A stretch of DNA of 64,000 bases from Campylobacter hominis ATCC BAA-381 (lineage in GTDB: Bacteria; Campylobacterota; Campylobacteria; Campylobacterales; Campylobacteraceae), in NCBI RefSeq assembly GCF_000017585.1, contig NC_009714.1:1210663-1274662 (forward strand), written 5' to 3'. The position numbers and the translations under genes were made by a program. The notes below the pieces were generated by a model. That model was given only the letters and a program-made list of their open reading frames with translations. It did not search any database and had not been told where the DNA came from. Of the stretch, positions 32,831 through 42,242 are shown one piece after another (the first letter of the stretch is position 1; every line of letters starts with the position of its first letter).

Positions 32831-34039
32831 TTATATCTCTTTTAGTTTAACAACTTCGCTTTCCAAACCTGCATTTATATCTTTGCCGGCTGCTAAATGA
32901 GCTTGCTGCTTTTTCTCCAAATCGGCATTTTTAATCATCAAATCAAGGTCATTTCGTTTTGATGATTTTTCAAGCGCTTCTTCTTTTGTAATTGTGCCGG
33001 CTTTGTAAAGTTCAAGCAAGTGTTGATCAAAAGTCTGCATTCCGTATGTGTTTTTGCCATCTGCAATGGCATCTGTAATTTCGCCGTCTCTGCCCTCTAA
33101 AATCATATCTTTAATACGAGTGTTTTTGCGCAAAATTTCAACTACCGCCACCCTTTTTCCATCTACAGTTTTTGCAAGACGTTGAGATATTACGGCTTCC
33201 AAAACAGCTGCCAGCGTCATTTTTATACGTTCCTGCTCACTTGGCTCGAACATTCCTATTATACGACCGATTGTTTCTTTGGCATCAACAGTATGAAGCG
33301 TACTAAATACCAAGTGACCTGTTTCAGCCGCATTCAATGCAGTTTCAATAGTAACAAGATCACGCATCTCACCTACGAAAATAATATCCGGGTCTTCACG
33401 AAGTGCCGCGCGAAGTGAATCGGCGAACGTATTACAATCTTCTCCCAATGCTCTTTGGTTTATAATACATTTATCATCTTTAAACACAAACTCTACCGGG
33501 TCTTCAATAGTAACTATATGGCTTGTTCGTTGATGATTTATCCTATTTATCATACTTGCAATCGTTGTTGTTTTTCCGCTTCCTGTAGGTCCTGTAAGCA
33601 AAATAATTCCACGTGTTGTTTCGTCACAAATTTTACCTAGAGTTTTAGGAAGTTTAAGCTCTTCAATTGTTGGAATTTTAACGGGAATTGTCCTGAAAAC
33701 AGCCGAAATTCCATCTATTTGAAAGAAAATATTTACACGAAATCTATAATCGCTATTTAAAGAGTAAGTAAAGTCTATACTTTTATTTTCTACAAGTTCT
33801 TTAAATCTCGTAAGCAAGAGCTCTTTTGCAAGTTGAATACCATCAGCTGCAGTAAATATTTGTGTGCTGAATTTTACAAGCTCACCGTTTATCCTACCTC
33901 TAATAACGGAATTTGATTTGATGTGCAAATCGCTGCCGCCATGTTTTACAAGATAATCCAAATATTGATTTAATCTTGCTTTTTGCCTAAAATCAAGACT
34001 TTTTACATCAACTTCGTAATTTCCATCCAATCCTTGCAT
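32831..34039 (-). CDS. pilT: PilT-type secretion/retraction ATPase
   Basis: Hexameric ATPase of the type IV pilus retraction family. N-terminal domain with [11 protein letters not shown] (about 34-44), Walker [11 protein letters not shown] (150-159), Asp box [10 protein letters not shown] (175-184), Walker [11 protein letters not shown] (218-227), His box [12 protein letters not shown] (239-250) and the PilT-typical GMQTFDQHL in the C-terminal part. The 402 residues include a charged tail. No pilin, PilB, PilC or secretin gene is in the window, so the machine it drives is unknown. It lies between tal and rplY, 2 bases after the tal stop region, and is coded like its neighbours, giving no sign of recent transfer. 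Confidence 0.9.
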   Translation of the reverse strand: MQGLDGNYEVDVKSLDFRQKARLNQYLDYLVKHGGSDLHIKSNSVIRGRINGELVKFSTQIFTAADGIQLAKELLLTRFKELVENKSIDFTYSLNSDYRFRVNIFFQIDGISAVFRTIPVKIPTIEELKLPKTLGKICDETTRGIILLTGPTGSGKTTTIASMINRINHQRTSHIVTIEDPVEFVFKDDKCIINQRALGEDCNTFADSLRAALREDPDIIFVGEMRDLVTIETALNAAETGHLVFSTLHTVDAKETIGRIIGMFEPSEQERIKMTLAAVLEAVISQRLAKTVDGKRVAVVEILRKNTRIKDMILEGRDGEITDAIADGKNTYGMQTFDQHLLELYKAGTITKEEALEKSSKRNDLDLMIKNADLEKKQQAHLAAGKDINAGLESEVVKLKEI

Positions 34040-34041
34040 TT

Positions 34042-35046
34042 CTAATCCTTTTTTAAAGCTGCTAAAATTTCGTCAAACGCATTTATAAATTGCACAAGTC
34101 CGTCATCAAGCAACTTTTTATAAATTTTTTCAATGTCAATTTCATGTTCTTTCATTTTACCGAAAAATTCATCTATTTTTTCAGTTGAAAGCGGTTTTTT
34201 AACTTCATGCTCCGTTTTTATAAACTCTTTTATAGTTTCAAGCGGAGCCGTATTTATACTGTTTTTAAACAGAAGTTCGCTTACATAATAATCTTTCGGT
34301 AAATTATCGCCTTTTACGCCTGTGCTTGCAAAAAGCGGTTTTACAAAATAAAGTCTCGCATCTTTTATCAGATTGTAACATTTCATAGCGTTGTAAATTC
34401 CAACTTTTGCCGTAGGAAGTCCGACTTCAGCCATTTTTGAATCAAGCGCTCTATCAAAACGGCTTACAAATATGCTAATTACAGCTTTTGGAAAATTAGC
34501 TTTTGGAAAATTTTTCTCAAAAAGAGATGCGCCTTCCTTAAAAGCTTTTAAACAATTTTTTGTTTGTTCCGGCGAAAAAATAAGAGTAGCATTTATATTT
34601 ACGCCCTTTGACATTAAGTTTTTCATAGCTTCAAAACCAGGTTTTGTAGCAGGAACTTTTATCATCACGTTTGGCATTCCGATTCCGCTATATAGTCGTT
34701 TACCCTCTTTATAAGTATCTCCTGATTTATTTGCAAAATTAGGATCTACTTCAATACTTACAAATCCGTCGTCATTATTCACATAATTTTTCAAAAGCCC
34801 TTGAGCGGCAAGTCTGATATCCGCCGTAGCCAAATTTTCGTAAAGCTCTTTTGGTGTTTTCGCTTTTGAACTTTTTTTGCTTTCATCGTATGCGTCGGAA
34901 CTTAAAATAGCGTTTTTAAAAATGCTCGGATTTGAAGTTACGCCGTTTATTGTACCATTTTCTATCAAAGTCAAAAACTCACCGCTTAAAAAATCTCTTT
35001 CCAAAAAGTCGCACCAAAGGCTGAAATTTACACTTTTATCATACAT
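34042..35046 (-). CDS. tal: Transaldolase
   Basis: Transfers dihydroxyacetone units between sugar phosphates in the non-oxidative pentose phosphate pathway. The family start NGTINGVTSNPSIF and the Schiff-base lysine region VMIKVPATKPG are clear, and a second conserved block INATLIFSPEQ follows. The 334-residue length fits the tal type common in Campylobacter. It overlaps serB by 8 bases. Confidence 0.95.
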   Translation of the reverse strand: MYDKSVNFSLWCDFLERDFLSGEFLTLIENGTINGVTSNPSIFKNAILSSDAYDESKKSSKAKTPKELYENLATADIRLAAQGLLKNYVNNDDGFVSIEVDPNFANKSGDTYKEGKRLYSGIGMPNVMIKVPATKPGFEAMKNLMSKGVNINATLIFSPEQTKNCLKAFKEGASLFEKNFPKANFPKAVISIFVSRFDRALDSKMAEVGLPTAKVGIYNAMKCYNLIKDARLYFVKPLFASTGVKGDNLPKDYYVSELLFKNSINTAPLETIKEFIKTEHEVKKPLSTEKIDEFFGKMKEHEIDIEKIYKKLLDDGLVQFINAFDEILAALKKD

Positions 35047-35662
35047 ATTTCGCTATCTCCATTAAATTTTTAGTTTCAACGCAAAAATCGGCTTCGCGCT
35101 TTAAAATTTCATTCGCGCAAAAGGCTATCTTAAGTCCCGCTTCTTTAAACATCGAAACATCATTTGCGCCGTCTCCTACGCACAAAACTTCGCTACTTTC
35201 AAGCTTTAAAAGATTTTTCAGTTCTTTTAAAATTTTGCCTTTTGAGTAACCAAACATCATCTCTCCGCCAACTAAACCCGTCAAAACTCCGTCCTTTTCA
35301 TGTAAAATATTCGCAAAACTGGCATCAAATTTTAAAATTTTTTGTGCGTAATCTGTAGCTACGTGAAATCCGCCAGAAAACACAACAACTTTTATGCCTT
35401 TTGTTTTAAGATAGGAAATAATTTCCTTTGCGCCATTTACATACGGCAAATTTTGCGCTATTTTCGTTATTGTTTCACTTTTTACGCCTTTTAAAAACGC
35501 AACTCTTTTACTTAAACTCTCAAAAAAATCAAGTTCTCCCGCCATCGCACGGGCTGTAATTTCGGCGACTTCTTTATCTTTTCCGACAGCACGGGCGAAA
35601 TTTGTAATAGTTTCGCCGTCCATCAGTGTAGAATCGAAGTCAAATATACAAAGCTTTATCAT
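35039..35662 (-). CDS. serB: Phosphoserine phosphatase
   Basis: Last step of serine synthesis. HAD motif I FDFDSTLMDGE near the N terminus, motif II VFSGGF, the Lys of motif III, and motif IV VGDGANDVSM are intact in 207 residues. It overlaps tal by 8 bases and follows the metallophosphoesterase gene by 17 bases. In C. jejuni I recall the cheVAW genes on the upstream side of serB; here nothing is between. Confidence 0.96.
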   Translation of the reverse strand: MIKLCIFDFDSTLMDGETITNFARAVGKDKEVAEITARAMAGELDFFESLSKRVAFLKGVKSETITKIAQNLPYVNGAKEIISYLKTKGIKVVVFSGGFHVATDYAQKILKFDASFANILHEKDGVLTGLVGGEMMFGYSKGKILKELKNLLKLESSEVLCVGDGANDVSMFKEAGLKIAFCANEILKREADFCVETKNLMEIAKYV

Positions 35663-35679
35663 TTTTTTCCTTTTTTAAA

Positions 35680-36399
35680 TTATACTAAATTTTTACCGAA
35701 AAGCTTAAATTTATTATTTTCCGTTCCTGCTTCATAAATTTTTTTTTCTATTGCGAATGAATTTAAATTGATATAAATTTTATCTTCAAAATTTAAAATT
35801 TCATCTTGATGATAATGCCCTTCAATGACAATATCCGCATTATATTTGTGAATTTTAGGTTTTATGTATTTTTCAAAATCTATAATTTTTTTATACAATT
35901 TTTTTTCGGATTGCTTTTTTAAAATAGCCTTTGAAATTTTAAAAAACAGCAAAAAATCAAGCAAATTCATAAAATAAAGAAAAATTTTATTTCTTAAAAA
36001 AAGCAAAAACTTTTGCGTAAGCGGCGGCAAAAAAATATCTCCGTGTGCAATTTGTACGATTTTATTATTTGGTGTTTCAAAGCCGACCGGCTGCATTTTA
36101 TTGCTAAAAATTTTAACATTTGGAAAAATATTTTTCAGATTAAAATCATGATTTCCTTCAAAATAAAAAATTTCGGTTTTTTTTGAAATTTCATTTATTA
36201 AAGCGATTTCTTTTTTATAAAATTTTTGTGCAAAGCGGGTATTTGCAAGAAAATCAAACATATCGCCGAGAAAAAAAATCTGCGGCGGCAAAATTTCGCA
36301 AGAAGATAAATCTTGCAAAAAATCATAAAATTCTTGACGATTTTTATTTGCGTGAGCATCTCCTAAAAAAATCGCTCCGTTTAAAATTTTAAATCCCAT
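35680..36399 (-). CDS. UDP-2,3-diacylglucosamine hydrolase-type metallophosphoesterase
   Basis: A 239-residue calcineurin-like phosphoesterase with the metal-binding series FLGDAHANK (Asp14, His16), FFLGDMFDF, YFEGNHDFN, IAHGDIF and EGHYHQDE. This series and the length match LpxH, which cleaves UDP-diacylglucosamine to lipid X; epsilonproteobacteria may use a divergent enzyme for this step, so the exact name is left open. lpxB, the next enzyme of lipid A synthesis, is three genes upstream in the same run, supporting the role. It overlaps argC by 11 bases. Confidence 0.75.
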   Translation of the reverse strand: MGFKILNGAIFLGDAHANKNRQEFYDFLQDLSSCEILPPQIFFLGDMFDFLANTRFAQKFYKKEIALINEISKKTEIFYFEGNHDFNLKNIFPNVKIFSNKMQPVGFETPNNKIVQIAHGDIFLPPLTQKFLLFLRNKIFLYFMNLLDFLLFFKISKAILKKQSEKKLYKKIIDFEKYIKPKIHKYNADIVIEGHYHQDEILNFEDKIYINLNSFAIEKKIYEAGTENNKFKLFGKNLV

Positions 36400-37396
36400 A
36401 AGCTATCTTTGGAAGAGCCGAATTTTCGGGCTCATCAAGCATTAAATTTGCATTTGCCACAGCTTGCGAGCTTGCACCTTTAAGCAAATTGTCAATTGCC
36501 GAGTTTATAAAAATTTTGTTACATGCAGTGCGCACGAAAATATCACAAAAATGCGTGCCGACGACATTTTTTATTTGCACAGGTTCGTCCCTGAAACGAA
36601 TAAATTCTTCATCTTTATAAAATTCTTTTAAAATTTTATCGGCGTCTATTTTCTCTTTTAAAACGGCAAACACGCTGACACTCATTCCACGCGTTATAGA
36701 AACAAGATTCGGTACAAAAATTGTATCAATTTCAGAGCCTGCCAAAATACCGATTTGCTCTTTTATTTCATCGGCATGGCGATGAGTTATAGGCGAATAA
36801 GCGTTTAAATTTTCATTTGCACTTACAAAGTGACTTGTAGTTTTAAGTCCTTTTCCGGCACCGCTTACACCGCTTTTTGCATCAATAAAAACGCCGATAT
36901 TTTTATCTATAAAATTAACAAATGGCGCAATTGCTAAAATGGAGCATGTCGGATAACATCCTGGGTTTGCTACAAGGCGCGCTTTTTTTATCTTTTCGCG
37001 GTTAATTTCCACAAGTCCGTAAACTGCGTGAGATAAATTTTTTGGATCAAGATGTTTTGTATAATTTTTCTCATAAAGTTTCAAAGAAAGTCTGTAATCA
37101 GCCGATAAATCCACAACTTTTGTAGAATTAAACTCTAAAATTTCACGCGCAAATTCCATAGCTTTTTCGTGCGGCAATGCCAAAAAAACAAGATCACATC
37201 GTTTTGCGGCTTCTTTTGCATCTGCAATTTCAACTTTCATATTTAAAACTCCGGCAAGTTGTGGAAAAATTTCGCTGATTTCGCCTTCGCTCGTCGCTGC
37301 CAGATAAGAAAGTTTGAAACCGGAATGATTTAAAATTATTTTTATAAGTTCAAGCCCCGTATAACCGCTAACGCCTATGATTCCGATTTTTTTCAC
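36389..37396 (-). CDS. argC: N-acetyl-gamma-glutamyl-phosphate reductase
   Basis: Third step of arginine synthesis, NADPH-dependent. The N-terminal dinucleotide motif GVSGYTGLELIKI, the catalytic Cys in VANPGCYPTCSILA, SGVSGAGKGLK and HRHADEI are present in 335 residues. AAGGAATATTTG lies before the ATG. It is 10 bases after greA; other arg genes are not in the window. Confidence 0.96.
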   Translation of the reverse strand: MKKIGIIGVSGYTGLELIKIILNHSGFKLSYLAATSEGEISEIFPQLAGVLNMKVEIADAKEAAKRCDLVFLALPHEKAMEFAREILEFNSTKVVDLSADYRLSLKLYEKNYTKHLDPKNLSHAVYGLVEINREKIKKARLVANPGCYPTCSILAIAPFVNFIDKNIGVFIDAKSGVSGAGKGLKTTSHFVSANENLNAYSPITHRHADEIKEQIGILAGSEIDTIFVPNLVSITRGMSVSVFAVLKEKIDADKILKEFYKDEEFIRFRDEPVQIKNVVGTHFCDIFVRTACNKIFINSAIDNLLKGASSQAVANANLMLDEPENSALPKIAYGI

Positions 37397-37406
37397 AAAT
37401 ATTCCT

Positions 37407-37967
<561 letters not shown>

Positions 37968-37996
37968 TTATTTGAAATTTGCGATTTTAACACATT

Positions 37997-39031
37997 TTAA
38001 CTTAAAATCTTAGCTACGTTTTTTGCAGAGCCGTATTTCAAATACTCGCGCAAAATTTTTGCACCTTTTTCAAAACGACTGAAATCGGCATTTTGATATG
38101 CAAGCATAAGATTTTTTGCATTTGCATCATTTTGTAAAAGTTCCACATTTAAAGGCTCTTTTCCCATAAAATCGAACATAATGTTAGCTAATCCAGCGTG
38201 AGCGATTTTTACAAACATTTTTGCGATAAAAATATCGATTGATTTCGCCTTATAGGCAAGCACAAAAGGAGTGCCTATAAGAGCCGCTTCAAGTGTAGCC
38301 GTACCGGAACAGATAAAAGCAAAATCAGATTTAAACAAAGTTTGCGGCGTATCGTTTGAAATTTTAAAACCGCTTGTGTCGCCGTAAATTTCGGATAAAT
38401 TTGACATTAAATTTTGTGGTACAACCAAAATTTTGCGCTCATTTTTAAAATTTTTGGCAAGTTCTCTGAAAACAGGCATCAAACGCAAAATTTCAGCTTT
38501 TCTGGATCCAGGTAAAAACGCCAAAATTCCATTTTTTGCATAATCTTTTTTTTGAAATTTTATTTCATCAAGCAAAGGATGACCGACATAAGCGGCACGC
38601 GAATAAAATTGTGAATCAAACGGCAAAATGGAAGCCAGATTATCGCAATACGCTTCGACTTTTGCGACGCGACCTTGCTTCCAAGCCCAAACCTGCGGCA
38701 AAATATAATATGTAATTTCCGCGTTAATCTTATTTTCTTTCAGTTTTTTTGCAAAAGGCAAATTGAAAGCAGGACTGTCAATCAGCAAAATTTTATCACA
38801 ATTACGCGCTAATTTAAGCATTTCATTCATCGCTTTTTTCGCTTTAAAAATTAACGGCAAAATTTCTACAAAACCCATAGCGGAAAATTCTTTGCTGTCA
38901 TAAAGCGGAGAGCCGAATTTTTTATCAAAAATTCCAACGAATTCGTAATTTTTTATTCCAAGAGAGTTATAAATTTGTTCAAAATGTAAATTCGCGGAAT
39001 TTTCCAAGCACGAAACCAAAATTCTTTTCAT
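37997..39031 (-). CDS. lpxB: Lipid-A-disaccharide synthase
   Basis: Glycosyltransferase joining lipid X and UDP-diacylglucosamine on the inner membrane. The protein has [12 protein letters not shown], the family hallmark [31 protein letters not shown] and [11 protein letters not shown]. At 344 residues it is shorter than the E. coli enzyme (382) but has all blocks. AAGGA lies 5 bases before the ATG. It starts the 20-kb minus run and diverges from the lipoprotein gene at 39106. Confidence 0.96.
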   Translation of the reverse strand: MKRILVSCLENSANLHFEQIYNSLGIKNYEFVGIFDKKFGSPLYDSKEFSAMGFVEILPLIFKAKKAMNEMLKLARNCDKILLIDSPAFNLPFAKKLKENKINAEITYYILPQVWAWKQGRVAKVEAYCDNLASILPFDSQFYSRAAYVGHPLLDEIKFQKKDYAKNGILAFLPGSRKAEILRLMPVFRELAKNFKNERKILVVPQNLMSNLSEIYGDTSGFKISNDTPQTLFKSDFAFICSGTATLEAALIGTPFVLAYKAKSIDIFIAKMFVKIAHAGLANIMFDFMGKEPLNVELLQNDANAKNLMLAYQNADFSRFEKGAKILREYLKYGSAKNVAKILS

Positions 39032-39105
39032 TTAAATCCTTAAAATTTTGGTTAATTATAGCAAATAATGTTAAAATGTCTCAAAAATTTTAATAAAGGA
39101 AAATT

Positions 39106-39615
39106 ATGAAAAAACTACTGCTTTTTACGGCTTTTAGCGCAATTTTTAGTTTATTTTTTATAGGTTGCGCACAAAATGAAATGGTGGAGGAAACTCAAAT
39201 TTATGAAAGTCCTGAATTTATAAATAACTACAAAAATACAACAAAAAATATGAATGCGGAAGATATCGCAAAATACGAAGTTAGCGAATTTGCAAAGAAA
39301 TTCGGCGGAATAAGAAATAGATTTAGAATAAATGATTTTATAATTTTTGAAAATGTTTTCGCGGATAAAAATTTTGCCGTCTTCGACTACTCTTTGACAT
39401 CGTTTTGGGCGGCTGGAAAACCTGAAGACAGACAAAAAGCTATGGAAAATATGAAAAACAATATGATTAAACAAATTTGCGCTCAACAAACAAAACGAAG
39501 CTCGATAAAAAAAGGTTACGCGGAAATTCATAGATATTTTTATAATTATCCGACAGATGTAACATTTATCGTTGAGATAAACGAACAAATATGCGAACAA
39601 GCGGGTTTAAAATGA
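39106..39615 (+). CDS. Hypothetical lipoprotein
   Basis: A 169-residue protein with a signal peptide ending in a lipobox (FFIGC, Cys21), so it should be lipid-anchored in the envelope. The mature part is hydrophilic, with two cysteines near the C terminus (about 126 and 165). I recognise no domain. AAAGGA lies 5 bases before the ATG, and TAAAAT at 39072-39077 is a possible -10 box. Its stop overlaps the surE ATG by 4 bases, so it is cotranslated with surE. Confidence 0.85.
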   Translation: MKKLLLFTAFSAIFSLFFIGCAQNEMVEETQIYESPEFINNYKNTTKNMNAEDIAKYEVSEFAKKFGGIRNRFRINDFIIFENVFADKNFAVFDYSLTSFWAAGKPEDRQKAMENMKNNMIKQICAQQTKRSSIKKGYAEIHRYFYNYPTDVTFIVEINEQICEQAGLK

Positions 39616-40385
39616 AAAATATACTTCTTACAAATGACGACGGATTCGAAGCGAAAGGACTTTTAGAGCTTGCCAAAAAATTAGGAAAAATCGCAAATGT
39701 CGTGATAGCCGCTCCAAGCACGGAAAAATCAGGATCATCGCAATCTTTGACTCTAACAAGACCGCTTCGCTTTATAAAAATAGATGAAAATTTTTATAAA
39801 TTAGATGACGCTACTCCTGCAGATTGTGTTTATTTGGGACTTCATGCACTTTTCAAAACAAAACCTGATTTGATTGTAAGCGGAATAAACCATGGTGCCA
39901 ATATAGCAGAAGACATAACTTGCTCAGGAACTTGCGGTGCAGCTATGCAAGGAGCCTTGCAAGGAATTCCTTCGCTTGCAGTAAGTCAATTTTTTACAGG
40001 TAAAAGTTTAAAAAATTCAGGTTTTGATTTGGCTTGTGATATCGCTTATAAAGTTGTTTGCAAAATTTTTGAGAACGGTTTTCCACTTTTAAATAAACAA
40101 TTTTTAAATTTAAATATTCCATCTGTTTGTAAAAAAGATTTTAAAGGTCTTAAAATAGCGCCTGCGGGACGAAAATTTTATGATACAAACGCGCAAAACG
40201 GCATAAATCCGCGCGGAAAAAAGTATTATTGGCTCGGAAAAATGGACATAAAATTTGATATTTCAGAAAATCAAAATACAGATATCGGACTTTTGAGTGA
40301 AGGTTTTGCGACGCTGACGCCTATAAAACCGGATATGACGGCTTACGAACAGATAAACGGACTTGAAAAATGGCTGAAAATTTAA
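39612..40385 (+). CDS. surE: 5'/3'-nucleotidase SurE
   Basis: Metal-dependent nucleoside monophosphate phosphatase linked to stationary-phase survival. The N-terminal LLTNDDGFEAKGL contains the metal-binding Asp pair; STEKSGSSQSLT and VSGINHGANIAED with GTCGAAMQG are further signatures. I start at the ATG at 39612 (ATGA overlap with the lipoprotein), giving MKNILLTNDDG, not seven codons upstream. The end overlaps tcdA by 16 bases. Confidence 0.96.
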   Translation: MKNILLTNDDGFEAKGLLELAKKLGKIANVVIAAPSTEKSGSSQSLTLTRPLRFIKIDENFYKLDDATPADCVYLGLHALFKTKPDLIVSGINHGANIAEDITCSGTCGAAMQGALQGIPSLAVSQFFTGKSLKNSGFDLACDIAYKVVCKIFENGFPLLNKQFLNLNIPSVCKKDFKGLKIAPAGRKFYDTNAQNGINPRGKKYYWLGKMDIKFDISENQNTDIGLLSEGFATLTPIKPDMTAYEQINGLEKWLKI

Positions 40386-41050
40386 ATAAAGACTTCATAA
40401 AAATAGACAGATTTACGCGCTCCAGAGCTCTTTTTGATGAAAAATTCGAAATTTTGCAAAATGCCAAAATTTTAGTTTGCGGATGCGGTGGCGTCGGAGG
40501 CGCAGCTATCAGTGCGCTTTATAGAAGCGGCGTTACACATCTAATCGTAATAGACAATGATAAATTTGAAATCACAAATCAGAATCGCCAAATTTTAAGC
40601 GAAAATTTAGGTGTTTATAAAACGGCGGCATTTGAGCAAAATTTCTCAGGTGTAAAAGGAATTTGCGAAAAAATTGATGAAAATTTTGCGCGAAATTTTA
40701 ATTTCAACGAGTTTGATTTTGTAATTGACGCGGTTGATGATATAAAAGCAAAAATTTTACTGGCAAAAATATGCGCGCAAAATAACTTAAATTTTATAAG
40801 TTCAATGGGAGCGGCAAAAAGGCTTGATCCTTTGCAAATACGAACGTCTTCCGTCTGGAAGACCAAAAACGATCCGTTCGCAAGAAAATTTCGTGAAGAA
40901 CTTAAAAAAGCTGACTTTAAGGGAGATTTTGAAGTCGTTTTCTCACTTGAATTACCTCAGAATATAAAAGCTCTCGGCAGTTTTATGGCGGTTACAGCTA
41001 CATTCGGAAATATACTTGCCGCAAAAGTGATAGAAAAACTGATATTTTAG
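40370..41050 (+). CDS. tcdA: tRNA threonylcarbamoyladenosine dehydratase (ThiF/MoeB fold)
   Basis: E1-like ATP-dependent enzyme that cyclises t6A37 in tRNA to ct6A. The 226-residue protein starts with DRFTRSRALF, has the nucleotide loop VCGCGGVGGAA and the ATP-contact NQNRQI, FVIDAVDDIKAK, and the TcdA-specific block MGAAKRLDPLQIRTSSVW with KNDPFARKFREELKK. This block separates it from ThiF and MoeB. The activating CsdA/CsdE partners are not in the window. Confidence 0.88.
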   Translation: MAENLNKDFIKIDRFTRSRALFDEKFEILQNAKILVCGCGGVGGAAISALYRSGVTHLIVIDNDKFEITNQNRQILSENLGVYKTAAFEQNFSGVKGICEKIDENFARNFNFNEFDFVIDAVDDIKAKILLAKICAQNNLNFISSMGAAKRLDPLQIRTSSVWKTKNDPFARKFREELKKADFKGDFEVVFSLELPQNIKALGSFMAVTATFGNILAAKVIEKLIF

Positions 41051-41078
41051 GTTTTTTAATTAAAAAACAATTTATAAT
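41051..41078 (+). promoter_or_regulatory. AT palindrome and TATAAT box before decayed gtrB
   Basis: GTTTTTTAAT/TAAAAAAC at 41051-41068 is a perfect 18-base palindrome immediately after the tcdA stop, and TATAAT follows at 41073-41078. It may be the end signal of the surE-tcdA transcript plus the old promoter of the decayed glycosyltransferase gene. Confidence 0.4.
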
Positions 41079-41134
41079 GTCAAACTTATATTTTTTTAAA
41101 AGACATAGTAATGTTTAAAAATTCAGAAAATTTT

Positions 41135-41517
41135 AATGTGCAATCTTCTCTCTCTCGATTGTAGTTCCTTGCTACAATGAAGAACTGACATAAGGTAAAT
41201 TCTATGAAACAACTAAAAAAATCATTACGAAACAGATAAAGATTTGACTTTTTATAGATGATGGCAGTGAGAATAAAACTTCTGCGATAATAAAAGAACT
41301 TAAATTTAATATTTTTATAGCAAAAGGTATCATAGCAAAAGGTATCGATGATTCGCCTGTAGTAAAAAATAGTATCAAAAATTTTCCAATCATAAATTCG
41401 CTTGTATTTCAAAGACTGCGCCCATATTGGTACCGGTCAGGCAGTGCAAATTTTCAAAATTTCAGTTTTCAAAGAAAATATATTTTAACAAAATGTTATA
41501 AAGACGAAACAAAATAA
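41135..41517 (+). pseudogene. Decayed GT2 glycosyltransferase (GtrB-like)
   Basis: Reading frame 3 from about 41135 gives SLSIVVPCYNEELT, then an in-frame TAA, FYETTKKIITKQIKI, an in-frame TGA, then LFIDDGSENKTSAIIKEL. VPCYNEE and IDDGS are the nucleotide-sugar-binding start of GT2 enzymes of the GtrB/DPM1 type. The middle of the enzyme is missing, and a 15-base tandem duplication sits at 41317-41346. The tail of the frame to 41517 is not recognisable. There is no start codon. The GtrA relic that follows supports the GtrB-like reading. Confidence 0.75.
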
Positions 41518-41587
41518 TCAAAGTACTAAATACACATATACGTAAAATCACTAAATATGATAATAATTGTTTTATTGTCGAATTTAA

Positions 41588-41915
41588 ATGATAACAGATA
41601 AAAAATTTATAAAATAGTCGGTTTTTGGAATAATTTTTTCACTTATTTTTTTAGGGTAAGCCCTGAAATTTCAAATTTGATCGGATACACTGTCGGAATA
41701 ATATTTTCTTATGTTATGGATAAAATTTTTACTTTTAAAGGTAAAAAAGAGTTTATAAAATTTACTTTAGCTATGCTGACGGCTTATAATTTTAAATTTT
41801 ACAACTCTTAAAAATTTGCCTAAGCTTAGGCATAAATCCCTATATATCACAAATTTTTGCTGGCGAAATTTATACTATAAGCGAATATCTTTTTAGTATA
41901 AATTTTGGTGTTTAA
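41588..41915 (+). pseudogene. Decayed GtrA-family membrane flippase
   Basis: An ATG at 41588 gives MITDKKFIK then stops; a shift of frame continues with IVGFWNNFFTYFF and NLIGYTVGIIFSYVMDKIFTFKGKKEFIKFTL, typical of GtrA; a second shift near 41815 continues as LKICLSLGINPYISQIFA and ends at 41915 with YLFSINFGV. Small GtrA proteins flip polyprenyl-phosphate-glucose made by GtrB. Two frameshifts make it non-functional. Together with the GT2 relic it is a dead bactoprenol-glucosylation module. Confidence 0.78.
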
Positions 41916-42242
41916 AAATAATTAGCATATAATATACATCATAAGGGACGATACCAAAAGCCGTTTTTACTGAAAGTATCAAAAAAGGCGAAATTTTTAA
42001 TAACCTATGTAAAAAATAAAATACCGCGAATTTTCTTTTCATTTATAAAATTTCAGCTATTATAAATTTTAACCGCGAAACCGCAAAACTATAAATTTAA
42101 AAAATAATTAAAATCATATTTTAATTAAATTACACCAATTTTCATTCATTTTATATTACGAATATTCATAAATTTTAAGCAAATTGTGTTACAATACAAA
42201 AATATAATTTAAGTTTTTTTTACAGAGCAAGGAAGTCTTTTT
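41916..42242 (+). promoter_or_regulatory. 327-base AT-rich upstream region of the sugar transferase
   Basis: No intact gene is visible; the first half may be further debris of the glycosyl module. Close to the next gene, TACAAT at 42190-42195 and TATAAT at 42203-42208 are -10 candidates, and AAGGAAG near 42229 is a well-spaced ribosome site for the TTG start at 42243. Confidence 0.45.

Noticed and set aside
32831-34039. PilT as a sign of horizontal transfer
   Set aside because: Composition, codon use and gene spacing match the neighbours, and no mobile-element sequence or flanking repeat is present.
39151-39600. 149-codon minus-strand frame opposite the lipoprotein gene
   Set aside because: The plus-strand gene has a signal peptide, lipobox, ribosome site and ATGA coupling to surE; the antisense product is Phe/Cys/Tyr-rich without any domain.
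41086-41412. Minus-strand frames of 63-108 codons in the decayed gtr region
   Set aside because: The plus strand carries recognisable GT2 motifs across the same bases, so these are shadows of the pseudogene.
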